From NCBI RefSeq assembly GCF_036241575.1, contig NZ_CP108455.1, positions 2,122,501 through 2,186,500 of the forward strand: a stretch of DNA of 64,000 bases. Reading direction: 5' to 3'. The DNA is from Streptomyces sp. NBC_01267. Lineage in GTDB: Bacteria; Actinomycetota; Actinomycetes; Streptomycetales; Streptomycetaceae. This document shows positions 1 to 8,585 of this stretch, in pieces; the stretch's first letter is position 1; each line of letters begins with the position of its first letter. Below the pieces are notes generated by a model. That model was not told the origin of the DNA and ran no database searches. It was given only the letters and a program-made list of their open reading frames with translations. A program made the translations under genes and the position numbers.

Positions 1-1
1 G

Positions 2-940
2 GACCCGCCCGAGCACACCCGGGTCCGCCAGATCGTCCAGCGCGGCTTCACCCCGCGCGCCATCCGCTCGCTGGAGGAGGTGCTGCGCAACCGCGCCCGG
101 TCGATCGTCGAGACCGCGCTGGCCAACTCCGCGGACGACGGCTCCTTCGACTTCGTCACGAACATCGCGGTGGAGCTGCCGCTGCAGGCCATCGCGGAAC
201 TCATCGGCGTGCCCCAGCAGGACCGTTCGAAGATCTTCGACTGGTCCAACAAGATGGCGGCGTACGACGATCCGGAGTACGCGATCACCGAGGAGGTCGG
301 CACCGAGGCGGCGATGGAGATCGTCTCGTACGCGATGAACCTCGCCGCCGACCGCAAGGAGTGCCCGGCCAAGGACATCGTGTCCCAGCTGGTCGCCGCC
401 GAGGGCGAGGGGAACCTCTCGTCCGACGAGTTCGGCTTCTTCGTCATCCTGCTCGCGGTCGCGGGCAACGAGACCACCCGCAACGCCATCAGCCACGGCA
501 TGCACGCGTTCCTCACCCACCCCGAGCAGTGGGAGCGGTACAAGGCCGAGCGCCCGGAGACGACGGCCGAGGAGATCGTGCGGTGGGCCACCCCGGTGGT
601 CTCCTTCCAGCGCACCGCGACGCAGGACCTGGAGCTCGGCGGTCAGCAGATCAAGGCGGGCGACCGGGTCGGGGTCTTCTACTCGTCGGCCAACAACGAC
701 CCCGAAGTCTTCGACAGCCCGGAGCAGTTCGACATCACCCGTGACCCCAATCCGCACCTGGGCTTCGGCGGCGGCGGCCCGCACTTCTGCCTCGGCAAGT
801 CGCTCGCCGTACTGGAGATCAACCTGATCTTCAACGCCATCGCGGACGTCCTGCCGGACCTGAGACTGGTGGGCGACCCGCGGCGGCTGCGCTCGGCCTG
901 GCTGAACGGGATCAAGGAACTCCAGGTGAACCGCGGCTGA
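2..940 (+). CDS. cytochrome P450, CYP125-like (5' truncated)
   Basis: Heme-thiolate monooxygenase; the frame is open from base 2, so the N-terminus lies outside the window. Visible landmarks are a DPPEHTRVR motif at the edge, the I-helix oxygen-activation motif AGNETTRN (about 461-484), the K-helix EEIVRW (ExxR), and the heme loop FGGGGPHFCLG whose Cys is the axial ligand (about 763-795). The stretch from the I-helix to the C-terminal GWLNGIKE-like end (here AWLNGIKE) closely resembles mycobacterial CYP125, which oxidises the sterol side chain. CYP124/CYP142 relatives cannot be excluded. Only the P450 is visible; redox partners are not in the window. A strong hairpin follows the stop. The substrate is inferred from family resemblance only. 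Confidence 0.93.
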   Translation, partial: DPPEHTRVRQIVQRGFTPRAIRSLEEVLRNRARSIVETALANSADDGSFDFVTNIAVELPLQAIAELIGVPQQDRSKIFDWSNKMAAYDDPEYAITEEVGTEAAMEIVSYAMNLAADRKECPAKDIVSQLVAAEGEGNLSSDEFGFFVILLAVAGNETTRNAISHGMHAFLTHPEQWERYKAERPETTAEEIVRWATPVVSFQRTATQDLELGGQQIKAGDRVGVFYSSANNDPEVFDSPEQFDITRDPNPHLGFGGGGPHFCLGKSLAVLEINLIFNAIADVLPDLRLVGDPRRLRSAWLNGIKELQVNRG

Positions 941-945
941 CACGG

Positions 946-977
946 TGGGCCCGGCCGGAAAGCTCCGGCCGGGCCAC
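946..977 (+). terminator. hairpin after the P450 gene
   Basis: GGCCCGGCCGG (948-958) pairs perfectly with CCGGCCGGGCC (965-975) across a 6-nt loop, 8 nt after the P450 stop. There is no T-tract, as is usual in Streptomyces. It lies between two convergent genes and could serve both. Confidence 0.7.
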
Positions 978-1023
978 CTGTTCGAGCCGTCCCGGCCGGA
1001 GCTGTCCGGCCGGAGCCGTCCGG

Positions 1024-3066
1024 TCAGACCGTCCCGGTCGCCTGGGAAGGTACGGCGGCCGGGTGCGCGGGCTCCGGGCCCGCCCGGTCCACCGGGGCCA
1101 GCAGCGTGCGCCGCCCGGCCAGCAGATACGTGAGGCCGAAGCCCAGCAGGACCACGGTCGCCCCGCCGATCGCGTCCAGCACCCAGTGGTTGGCGGTGGC
1201 GATGATCGCGCTCACCGTGAAGAGCGGGTGCAGCAGGGCGACCGCCTTCATCCACCGCTTCGGGACCAGTACGGCGACGACGATGCCGCACCAGAGCGCC
1301 CAGCCGAAGTGCAGCGAGGGCATCGCCGCGTACTGGTTGGTCATCGCGGTCATCGCGCCGTAGTCGGGGTGTGCCAGGTCCTGTGTGCCGTGGACCGAGT
1401 CGATGAAGCCCAGGCCGGGCATCAGCCGGGGCGGGGCCAGCGGGAAGAAGTAGAACCCGACCAGGCCGAGGAGCGTGGCGAAGGAGAGCGAGGTGCGCGC
1501 CCAGCGGTAGTCGGCGGGGCTGCGCACGTAGAGCACGGCGAGGATCGCCAGCGGCACCACGAAGTGGAACGACTCGTAGTAGAAGTTGAAGAACGATTCG
1601 AGCCAGTGGATCTTCACCACCGCGTGGTTGGCCCAGTGCTCTATGTCGATGTGCAGGGCCTTCTCTATCGAGACGACCGTGCGTCCGTGCGCCTCGGCGG
1701 TGTCCCGGCCGCCGGTGGCAGCCGCGCGGATGTGCGAGTACACGGAGTATCCGACGCGGATCGCCAGCAGTTCGAGAAGCAGGTTGGGGCGGGCCATCAC
1801 CCGCCGCCAGAACGGCAGCAGCGGGACCCGGCTCCAGCGGGCCGGGGCCGGGGTCGCGTACACGGTGGGCACCGCGGCCTCCCAGCTCGGCGAGGTGCGC
1901 TCCAGGAAGGGCACCGCACAGGCGGCGGCCAGCGCGGTGAGCAGCACCACGTTGTCCCGTACCGGGTAGAGCGCCGCCATGTTGGGCAGCAGCATCGTGC
2001 CCGGCAGTGTCATCACCAGGATCACCACGGCGGGCCACACCATCCGGTCCGCGACCCGCTTGCCCACCCGGCCGACCACCGCGAGCAGTACCCACAGCAG
2101 CTGGTGCTGCCAGGCCGTCGGCGACACGGCGACCGCGGCGCAGCCGGTCACCGCGACGGCGAGCAGCAGCTGCCCGTCCTTCGCGTAGCGCGCCGCGCGC
2201 CGCAGCGCGAGCACCGAGACCGCGACGGCGAGGACCAGGAAGACCACGATCTCCAGCGGTCCGTGCAGCCCGAAGCGGAGCAGCGCACCGTGCAGGGACT
2301 GGTTGGCGAGCCCGTCCGGGTGCGGGCCGAGGCCGGCGCCCGCGACGTGGTGGATCCAGTACGTCCAGGAGTCGCGCGCCATCACGGCCCAGGCCAGCGC
2401 CGTACAGACCACGAAGGTCGCCGCGCCGGTGAGCGCCGCGCGTCTGCGGCCGGTCAGCCACAGCAGCGGTACGAACAGCAGCACGGTCGGCTGGAGGGCC
2501 GCACCGAGCCCGATGAGCAGCCCGGAGCCGCGCGGGTCGCGCACGGTGAAGCAGCCCAGCAGGACGAGGAGCACCGGGATGATGCTGGTCTGGCCGAGAT
2601 GGAGTGCGTTGCGTATCGGCAGCGAGAGCATCAGCAGGCTGATCGCGACGGGCGCGGCCAGCAGGGACGTACGCCGGGAGACCGTGCCCGGCAGCGCGCG
2701 GGAGACGACGAGGCCGAGCACGACGACGAGCAGCAGCGACCCGAAGGTCCAGGCGACCCCGAGGCTCTCCTCCGCGGACCGGGTCAGCGGTTTCAGTACG
2801 AGACCGGCGAACGGCGTGCCGGTGAACTTGCCCGTCGCGTAGAGCGGATCGCCGAGGTGCAGGACGCCGTCGGCGCCCGTCCACGCCTCCAGGTCCGTGA
2901 GCCGTCGGCCGGGCGGCAGCCGCAGTACGGCTGCCACTTGGCGGACCGCCAGTGCGGCGACGAGCAGCCAGAGGACCACCCGAGCCCGTTCGATTCCCGC
3001 TCCCGCGCCGACCGCATTCCGCGTTCCACTGTGCCCGTCATTCGCCACGCCGCGCCGGCCCTCCAC
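1024..3066 (-). CDS. bifunctional GT87 glycosyltransferase / PAP2 phosphatase membrane protein
   Basis: A 680-aa polytopic membrane protein joining two families. Residues about 20-400 look like a GT87/DUF2029 polyprenyl-phosphate-mannose-dependent glycosyltransferase with many hydrophobic helices. Residues about 430-655 are a PAP2 domain of the AUR1/inositol-phosphorylceramide-synthase type, with PSLHFGW (catalytic His) and NHWVLDAIGG (HxxxD). The likely role is extracytoplasmic transfer of a sugar plus phospholipid or isoprenoid-phosphate chemistry in envelope glycolipid assembly. The start is GTG at 3066; a second GTG six codons in has a GGAGG 11 nt upstream and is an alternative. The gene is convergent with the P450 gene and stands alone. 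Domain assignment is firm, substrate unknown. Confidence 0.88.
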   Translation of the reverse strand: MEGRRGVANDGHSGTRNAVGAGAGIERARVVLWLLVAALAVRQVAAVLRLPPGRRLTDLEAWTGADGVLHLGDPLYATGKFTGTPFAGLVLKPLTRSAEESLGVAWTFGSLLLVVVLGLVVSRALPGTVSRRTSLLAAPVAISLLMLSLPIRNALHLGQTSIIPVLLVLLGCFTVRDPRGSGLLIGLGAALQPTVLLFVPLLWLTGRRRAALTGAATFVVCTALAWAVMARDSWTYWIHHVAGAGLGPHPDGLANQSLHGALLRFGLHGPLEIVVFLVLAVAVSVLALRRAARYAKDGQLLLAVAVTGCAAVAVSPTAWQHQLLWVLLAVVGRVGKRVADRMVWPAVVILVMTLPGTMLLPNMAALYPVRDNVVLLTALAAACAVPFLERTSPSWEAAVPTVYATPAPARWSRVPLLPFWRRVMARPNLLLELLAIRVGYSVYSHIRAAATGGRDTAEAHGRTVVSIEKALHIDIEHWANHAVVKIHWLESFFNFYYESFHFVVPLAILAVLYVRSPADYRWARTSLSFATLLGLVGFYFFPLAPPRLMPGLGFIDSVHGTQDLAHPDYGAMTAMTNQYAAMPSLHFGWALWCGIVVAVLVPKRWMKAVALLHPLFTVSAIIATANHWVLDAIGGATVVLLGFGLTYLLAGRRTLLAPVDRAGPEPAHPAAVPSQATGTV

Positions 3067-3448
3067 CCGTCATCAATTCCCGGTCCTTGTCTGTTCAGAG
3101 CCTCGCACTGCTCCGGGGCAGGGACGCACGCAACCCCCTGTTCACCTGACACGACCGTGCATTTCCGGCCATCGGTCGCGGTGATGAGCGCCTGTGCAGG
3201 GTACGGAAATCTCGTCGCCCGGGGATTTCGGGCCCTGGCCGGACGGGTATCGGCACCCCTCGGCGGTCAACCCCCGGCGGCCATTCAAGCACTGCCCCGG
3301 ACCACCTGTCGGCCCGGCGTCACTCCGCGGACGGACGGGCGCCACCACGGCGTTGACGGAACCGCGGCGTTGACGGAACCGATGTCTCCGGCGCGCCGTC
3401 TCTTCCCGTGCCGGAGGCGGGAGCACCGGGGGAACCAGGGAGACAGGG

Positions 3449-4618
3449 ATGCTGCGGTCGGCACGGAGACGGGGGCTGTTCGGGCTGCCCGCGCACGGGA
3501 CACCGGCGCGGGGGCTGCGGAGCCGGACGCTGCTGGTGGTGCTCTCGCTGCTCCTGATCCAGCTGGGGTCGCTGGTGGCACCGGCGTACGCCTGCGGATG
3601 CGGTGCGCTGGTGCACGACCCGTCGTCCCGGCTGACCGTGAACCAGGAGACCTCGGCGGTGCGCTGGGACGGCCGCGACGAGCAGATCGTGATGAGCCTG
3701 ACGGTCGCGGGGAACGCCGGGGAGGCCGCCTGGATCATGCCCGTACCGCACCGGGCCACGGTCACGCTCGGCGACAGCGGGCTCTTCGACGCGCTGGCGT
3801 CGGTGGCCGCACCGGTGTCCCGTACCCGCGACCACTTCTGGCCGACGCACGGCGACTGGCCCTTCGCCTCGGACCGGGGCGCGGACGCGTCCGCCGCCCG
3901 TCCGGCACCGGGCGCCCCGGCGGTGGGCGTGGTGGGCCGCGAACAGCTGGGCCCGTTCGACGTGGCGAGGCTGACCGCCACGGACCCGAAGGCCCTCGAC
4001 AGCTGGCTCCGGCTGAACGGCTTCCGGCTGCCCGGCGGGATGTCCGCCGACCTCCAGCCGTACGTCGACCGGAAGTGGGAGTACGTCGCGGTGCGGCTGG
4101 CCCCGGAGCAGAAGGGCCGGACGCTCACCGGCACCCTCGACCCGCTGCGGCTGAGCTTCGCCAGTGACCGGCTGGTCTATCCGATGCGGCTCTCCCGGCG
4201 CGCCACGAACGCGCAGTCGCTGGAGTTGTACGTACTGGCCGCGCACCGCATGGAGCCGCGCGGCGCGATCGGCGGGCTGCCGCCGCAGGTGACGTACGCG
4301 GGGGAGGTCGCCCCGACGGGCCCGCTCGGCCGCTTCGCGGACGGTGAGCGGTATCTGACCGCCGTGGAACAGAGTTTCCCGGTGCCGTCCCGCATCGACG
4401 GTGACCACGAACTGACCAGGACGGCGTCCGACCGGCCCTTCCAGCGGGTGGTGTACGAGGACAGGCTGCTGACGGTGGGCGGTGTGCCCGTCTGGCTGCT
4501 GACGGTGGGCGCGGGGCTGGTGGTACTCGTGGTGGCCGCGCTGCTGCTGGTGCTCGCCCGGCACAGGCGCCCGGTGGTCCCACCGCAGCCGGTGCACGTA
4601 CCGCCGCCGCTCTCCTGA
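3449..4618 (+). CDS. secreted, membrane-anchored DUF2330 protein
   Basis: A 389-aa protein with an Arg-rich N-terminus, a hydrophobic signal segment (residues about 27-47), and APAYACGCGALV at the putative cleavage region. A long extracellular domain follows, then a C-terminal membrane helix (residues about 348-370) and a short basic/Pro tail. The CGCG start of the mature part and the AAWIMPVP motif are typical of DUF2330, a family of unknown function. The start has an upstream GGGAGA. The topology suggests an exported domain tethered by its C-terminus. No enzymatic motif is evident. Confidence 0.85.
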   Translation: MLRSARRRGLFGLPAHGTPARGLRSRTLLVVLSLLLIQLGSLVAPAYACGCGALVHDPSSRLTVNQETSAVRWDGRDEQIVMSLTVAGNAGEAAWIMPVPHRATVTLGDSGLFDALASVAAPVSRTRDHFWPTHGDWPFASDRGADASAARPAPGAPAVGVVGREQLGPFDVARLTATDPKALDSWLRLNGFRLPGGMSADLQPYVDRKWEYVAVRLAPEQKGRTLTGTLDPLRLSFASDRLVYPMRLSRRATNAQSLELYVLAAHRMEPRGAIGGLPPQVTYAGEVAPTGPLGRFADGERYLTAVEQSFPVPSRIDGDHELTRTASDRPFQRVVYEDRLLTVGGVPVWLLTVGAGLVVLVVAALLLVLARHRRPVVPPQPVHVPPPLS

Positions 4619-4718
4619 CACGCGGGCCGGAGTCACGGGCACCTCCGGGGCACGGACCCAAAACACGCGCCCGAGACACGAGACCCCCCTTGCGCGGGCA
4701 TCACCACCCTCCCTGTAG

Positions 4719-4733
4719 GTTCCTTTTAGGAAC
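4719..4733. promoter_or_regulatory. GTTCC-N5-GGAAC dyad upstream of the O-methyltransferase gene
   Basis: GTTCC (4719-4723) and GGAAC (4729-4733) form a dyad inside a broader TAG...CTAA symmetry, 33 nt before the ATG at 4766 and within the 147-nt gap after the DUF2330 gene. The position suits an operator overlapping the promoter of the methyltransferase gene. The cognate regulator is not in the window. Confidence 0.4.
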
Positions 4734-4765
4734 TAACTCGCGCGAAAGGTCAGTGAGGGAAACAC

Positions 4766-5434
4766 ATGTCCCAGGAACAGTGGACCGAGGTCGACCGCTA
4801 CTTCACCGATCACCTCGTCCCCGCCGACGACGCCCTGGACGCCGCGCTGGCGTCCAGCGACGCGGCCGGGCTCATCCCCATGAACGTCGCCCCGAACCAG
4901 GGCAAGCTGCTCCACCTGCTGGCCCGCATCCAGGGCGCGAGGACCGTCCTGGAATTCGGCACGCTCGGCGGCTACAGCACCATCTGGCTGGCCAGGGCGC
5001 TCCCCGCGGACGGCCGCCTCGTCTCCCTGGAGGCGGACCCGACGGCCGCAGACGTCGCCCGCGCGAACCTGGCACGCGCCGGGCTGGACACGATCGCCGA
5101 GGTCCGGACGGGCGCGGCCCTGGACACCCTGCCGCAGCTCGCGGCCGAGGGCGTGGGCCCCTTCGACCTGGTCTTCATCGACGCCGACAAGCCGAACAAC
5201 CCGCACTACCTGGAGTGGGCGCTCAAGCTGACCCGGCCGGGCAGCGTGATCATCGGCGACAACGTGGTGCGGGACGGCGCGGTCACCGACCCGGACAGCA
5301 CGGACCCCCGGGTCCAGGGCACCCGCGCCCTCATCGAGATGATGGCCGCGCACCCGAAGCTCAGCGCGACCGCGCTCCAGACGGTCGGCAGCAAGGGGTA
5401 CGACGGCTTCGTCATCGCCCAGGTCCTGGCCTGA
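4766..5434 (+). CDS. SAM-dependent O-methyltransferase (caffeoyl-CoA OMT type)
   Basis: A 222-aa class I methyltransferase of the Methyltransf_3 group. Visible are the SAM motif VLEFGTLGGYSTIWLA (residues about 56-71), an acidic SLEAD ribose-binding turn, and the metal-binding VFIDADKPNN loop (about 136-145), followed by IGDNVVRDG. These residues define the cation-dependent catechol/caffeoyl-CoA O-methyltransferases, which methylate small hydroxy-aromatics. Length is normal for the family. GTGAGGG lies ahead of the ATG, and a compact GTTCC/GGAAC dyad just upstream suggests local control. The natural substrate cannot be read from sequence. Confidence 0.92.
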   Translation: MSQEQWTEVDRYFTDHLVPADDALDAALASSDAAGLIPMNVAPNQGKLLHLLARIQGARTVLEFGTLGGYSTIWLARALPADGRLVSLEADPTAADVARANLARAGLDTIAEVRTGAALDTLPQLAAEGVGPFDLVFIDADKPNNPHYLEWALKLTRPGSVIIGDNVVRDGAVTDPDSTDPRVQGTRALIEMMAAHPKLSATALQTVGSKGYDGFVIAQVLA

Positions 5435-5508
5435 CCCCGTCCCCATCCCATCCCCGCGCCCCGGCACAGGCCGCAGGACGGCACGGGCCGTACGGCAGGA
5501 TGGGCGTC

Positions 5509-5835
5509 ATGAGCATCGTGAAGATCAATGTCCTGACCGTGCCCACCGAGCAGCGCGAGGTCCTGGAGAAGCGGTTCGCCTCCCGCGCCGGATCCGTGGA
5601 GAACTCCGACGGCTTCGAGTGGTTCGAGCTGCTGCGTCCGGTCGAGGGAACCGACCAGTACCTCGTCTACACCCGCTGGGCGAGCGAGGCCGACTTCGAG
5701 AAGTGGATGGCCACCTCCATGCGCGGGGCGCACGGCGGCGGCACCGAGGGCGGCGAGCGGCCCAAGCCCGCCGCGTCCGGCTCGACCCTGTGGTCCTTCG
5801 AGGTCGTCCAGCAGGCGTCGCCGAAGAACGGCTGA
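5509..5835 (+). CDS. antibiotic biosynthesis monooxygenase (ABM) domain protein
   Basis: A 108-aa single-domain protein of the dimeric alpha-beta ABM fold. MSIVKINVLTVP, FASRAG, GFEWFELLRP and YLVYTRWASEADFEKWM are typical of the family, and the late HG of MRGAHGGG recalls the heme-degrading MhuD/IsdG-like branch. A role as a heme-degrading or quinone-type monooxygenase is possible but unproven. An in-frame ATG at 5500 would add three residues. It sits 75 nt after the methyltransferase gene on the same strand and may be cotranscribed with it. Confidence 0.85.
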   Translation: MSIVKINVLTVPTEQREVLEKRFASRAGSVENSDGFEWFELLRPVEGTDQYLVYTRWASEADFEKWMATSMRGAHGGGTEGGERPKPAASGSTLWSFEVVQQASPKNG

Positions 5836-5879
5836 CCGCACCGGAAACCCGGGTGACGCGCGGTGGCAATCCGGCCACA

Positions 5880-6368
5880 ATGGCGCGAATGAACTGGACC
5901 GTCACCCCCGAACCCTTCGACAGCCCCGACGCGTACGCACTGCGCCGGGCGTACTACGACGAGGTGGCGAGCCGCTACTGGCAGCGGCCCGCCACCACGC
6001 AGGAGGTCGACGAGGGGCTCACCGGTGACGGCGTGGAGGAACTCGCCTCCCCCACCGGCGAGTTCGTGGTCGGACGGCACGGCGGCGGAGAGCCCGCGTC
6101 CTGTGGCGGCGTACGGCTCCTCGACCCCGTGACCGCCGAGCTCACCCGGGTGTACACGCGCCCCGAGAAGCGCGGCACCGGTGGGGGCCGCGCGCTGATG
6201 ACCGCCCTTGAGGACGCCGCGCGGCAGCTCGGGGCCACGAAGATGGTGCTGAACACCCGGCTCGACCTCGTCGAGGCGCGGGGGCTGTACGTCCGGCACG
6301 GCTACCGGGAGATCCCTGCGTACACCACCGGTCCCTACATGGACATCTGGTACGGCAAGGATCTCTAG
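5880..6368 (+). CDS. GNAT family N-acetyltransferase
   Basis: A 162-aa acetyltransferase. The core acetyl-CoA motif (V-x-x-x-x-RGTGGGRALM, residues about 95-110), the following helix with LEDAARQLGA, and the LNTRLDLVEARGLYVRHGY strand-helix are all present, as in GNAT enzymes acting on small amines or protein N-termini. Two starts are possible (ATG 5880 or ATG 5889); neither has a clear Shine-Dalgarno sequence and the transcript may be nearly leaderless. It follows the ABM gene by 44 nt. Acceptor substrate unknown. Confidence 0.88.
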   Translation: MARMNWTVTPEPFDSPDAYALRRAYYDEVASRYWQRPATTQEVDEGLTGDGVEELASPTGEFVVGRHGGGEPASCGGVRLLDPVTAELTRVYTRPEKRGTGGGRALMTALEDAARQLGATKMVLNTRLDLVEARGLYVRHGYREIPAYTTGPYMDIWYGKDL

Positions 6369-6454
6369 GCCCTGACCTGCCCTGCCCTATTCTGATCTGC
6401 CGTGCCGTGCCCTGCCCTGCCGTGCCCTGTTCTGCCCCGTCCGGGCCGGACCGC

Positions 6455-8530
6455 TCAGCCGGTCGGTCCCCGGTCCCCGGTCCAGTCGCCCGTCAGGTCG
6501 TCCTCCCGTGGGCCGTGCGGCCGTTCGGCGTCGGAGCCGGACAGTTCGTCGTTCAGCTCGTCGACCAGCAGGACCAGATCCGTCGGCCGGTCCGGGCCCC
6601 ACCAGTCGCCGAGCAGTTCGGCGAGCGACTCCTCGCGGGCCTTCCAGAGCCGCGCGGCGACGTTCACACCGGGGTCGGTCAGCGCCAGCTCCACCCCTTC
6701 GCGTGCGACCAGGCCCCGCTCCTCGGCCTGCCGGGCCGCCTCGGTGATGGCGCGCAGCGAGACGGGCGAGGTGTCGGCGAGCTGGCCGGGCTCGACGAGA
6801 CCGTGGCGTTTGATGCGCAGCAGCAGCCAACTGGTGGCGGGCAGCAGGTCGTACCCCGCCTTCTCGGTGATCGTCTCGTAGATCTCGTGCCGCCCCTCCC
6901 GGCTGCCGAGCACCGACAGGGCCCGCATCACCTCGTCGTACGACGACCTCTCGACCGGGTTGGAGGCCAGCGTCTCGGTGACCTCCGGGGTGGTGACCGA
7001 GCCGCGCAGCTTGTCCTCCTTGAGGAACCAGGAGACGGCGAAGGCCAACAGCACCACGGGGACGGCGTACAGGAAGACATCGGTGATGGACGACGCGTAC
7101 GCGTGCAGGACCTGCGGGCGCAGCTGCGGCGGGAGGGCGGTGATGGCCCGGGGGTCGGCCTCCAGGCGCTCGGCGCTCACCCCGGGCGGCAGCGGCCTGC
7201 CCGCCAGGGCGGCGACGAGTTTGTCGTGCAGCCGGGTGGTGAAGATGGTGCCGAAGATCGCGACGCCGAAGGACGCCCCGATGGAGCGGAAGAAGGTCGC
7301 GCCGGAGGTGGCGACGCCCAGGTCCTGGTAGCTCACGGCGTTCTGCACGGCGAGCACCAGCACCTGCATGACCAGGCCGAGCCCGAGGCCGAACACGAAG
7401 AAGCAGACACTCATCGACCAGGTGGAGCTGTGCTCCGTGAGGCGGTGCAGCAGCCCGAGCCCGATGGCGGTGATGCCGGTACCGGCGATCGGGAAGACCT
7501 TCCAGCGGCCGGTGCGGCTGACGATCTGCCCGGACGTCGTCGAGGAGAGCAGCAGGCCGAGCACCATCGGCAGCATGTGCACACCGGACATGGTCGGTGA
7601 GACGCCCTGGACCACTTGGAGGAAGGTCGGCAGGTAGACCATGGCGCCGAACATCGCGAAGCCGACGATGAAGCTGATGACCGAGCAGAGCACGAAGGTC
7701 CTGATGCGGAAGAGTTTCAGGGGCAGTACGGGCTCGGCCGCACGCCGTTCCACCTGGAGGAACACCGCGAGCAGCAGCACGCCGAGTACCGCGAGCCCGA
7801 TGATCTGCGCCGACCCCCAGGCCCAGGTGGTGCCACCGAGCGAGGCGACGAGCACCAGACAGGTGGCGACCGAGGCGATGAGGAAGGTGCCGAGGTAGTC
7901 GATGGTGTGCTTCGTCGCGCGGACCGGGATGTGCAGTACGGCGGCGATGACGAGCAGCGCGACGACGCCGATCGGCAGGTTGATGTAGAAGACCCAGCGC
8001 CAGGTGAGCTGTTCGGTGAAGAGTCCGCCCAGCAGCGGGCCCAGCACACTGGTCGCGCCGAAGACGGCGCCGAAGAGCCCCTGGTACTTACCGCGTTCAC
8101 GTGGCGGGACGATGTCGCCGACGATCGCCATCGACAGCACCATCAGTCCGCCGCCGCCGAGCCCCTGGACGGCGCGGAAGCCGATGAGCTGCGGCATGTT
8201 CTGTGCGATGCCGCAGAGCGCGGAGCCGACCAGGAAGATCACGATGGCGGTCTGGAAGAGTTTCTTGCGGCCGTACTGGTCGCCGAGCTTCCCCCACAGC
8301 GGGGTGGCGGCCGTCGAGGCCAGCATGTACGCCGTGACCACCCAGGACAGGTGCTCCATACCGCCGAGGTCACTGACGATGGTGGGCAGCGCGGTGGAGA
8401 CGATCGTCTGATCGAGTGCGGCGATGAGCATCCCGAGCAGCAGGGCGCCGATCGCCACCATGACGGACCGCTGCGGCTGCCCGTCCGCCGCCACCGGCGA
8501 GGCCGGGGGTGCCGGGGATTCCTGAGCCAT
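6455..8530 (-). CDS. EmrB/DHA2-type MFS drug exporter with C-terminal MarR-like winged-helix domain
   Basis: A 691-aa protein. Residues about 20-520 form a 14-helix DHA2 proton-drug antiporter with the motifs LDQTIVSTALPTI (helix 1), GKLGDQYGRKK (motif A) and GPLLGG (motif C). A cytoplasmic tail of about 150 residues follows; SSYDEVMRALSVLGSREGRHEIYE and LLLRIKRHGLV...ALTDPG look like a MarR-type winged helix. The extension makes the protein much longer than the usual 480-530 aa. The start used is ATG 8530 (MAQESPAPP), because upstream codons run antisense into the divergent gene. The tail may gate or regulate the pump; that is inference. Confidence 0.88.
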   Translation of the reverse strand: MAQESPAPPASPVAADGQPQRSVMVAIGALLLGMLIAALDQTIVSTALPTIVSDLGGMEHLSWVVTAYMLASTAATPLWGKLGDQYGRKKLFQTAIVIFLVGSALCGIAQNMPQLIGFRAVQGLGGGGLMVLSMAIVGDIVPPRERGKYQGLFGAVFGATSVLGPLLGGLFTEQLTWRWVFYINLPIGVVALLVIAAVLHIPVRATKHTIDYLGTFLIASVATCLVLVASLGGTTWAWGSAQIIGLAVLGVLLLAVFLQVERRAAEPVLPLKLFRIRTFVLCSVISFIVGFAMFGAMVYLPTFLQVVQGVSPTMSGVHMLPMVLGLLLSSTTSGQIVSRTGRWKVFPIAGTGITAIGLGLLHRLTEHSSTWSMSVCFFVFGLGLGLVMQVLVLAVQNAVSYQDLGVATSGATFFRSIGASFGVAIFGTIFTTRLHDKLVAALAGRPLPPGVSAERLEADPRAITALPPQLRPQVLHAYASSITDVFLYAVPVVLLAFAVSWFLKEDKLRGSVTTPEVTETLASNPVERSSYDEVMRALSVLGSREGRHEIYETITEKAGYDLLPATSWLLLRIKRHGLVEPGQLADTSPVSLRAITEAARQAEERGLVAREGVELALTDPGVNVAARLWKAREESLAELLGDWWGPDRPTDLVLLVDELNDELSGSDAERPHGPREDDLTGDWTGDRGPTG

Positions 8531-8552
8531 GCCCTCCATCCTGGTGCTGCGG

Positions 8553-8577
8553 CATAATCGCCGCGAGTTCAAGGGGG
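8553..8577 (+). promoter_or_regulatory. putative -10 box and ribosome-binding site of the PG-binding gene
   Basis: CATAAT (8553-8558) resembles a -10 hexamer. AAGGGGG (8571-8577) lies 8 nt before the TTG at 8586, which decides the start chosen for the plus-strand gene. Only 55 nt separate this TTG from the ATG of the divergent MFS gene, so both promoters must overlap the coding starts. Confidence 0.4.
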
Positions 8578-8585
8578 TGGCCGAG

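Noticed and set aside
1063..4167. Long plus-strand open frame of about 1,000 codons
   Set aside because: It runs antisense through the GT87-PAP2 gene and then in the wrong frame of the DUF2330 gene; its composition is Arg/Gln/Gly-rich shadow translation with no domain.
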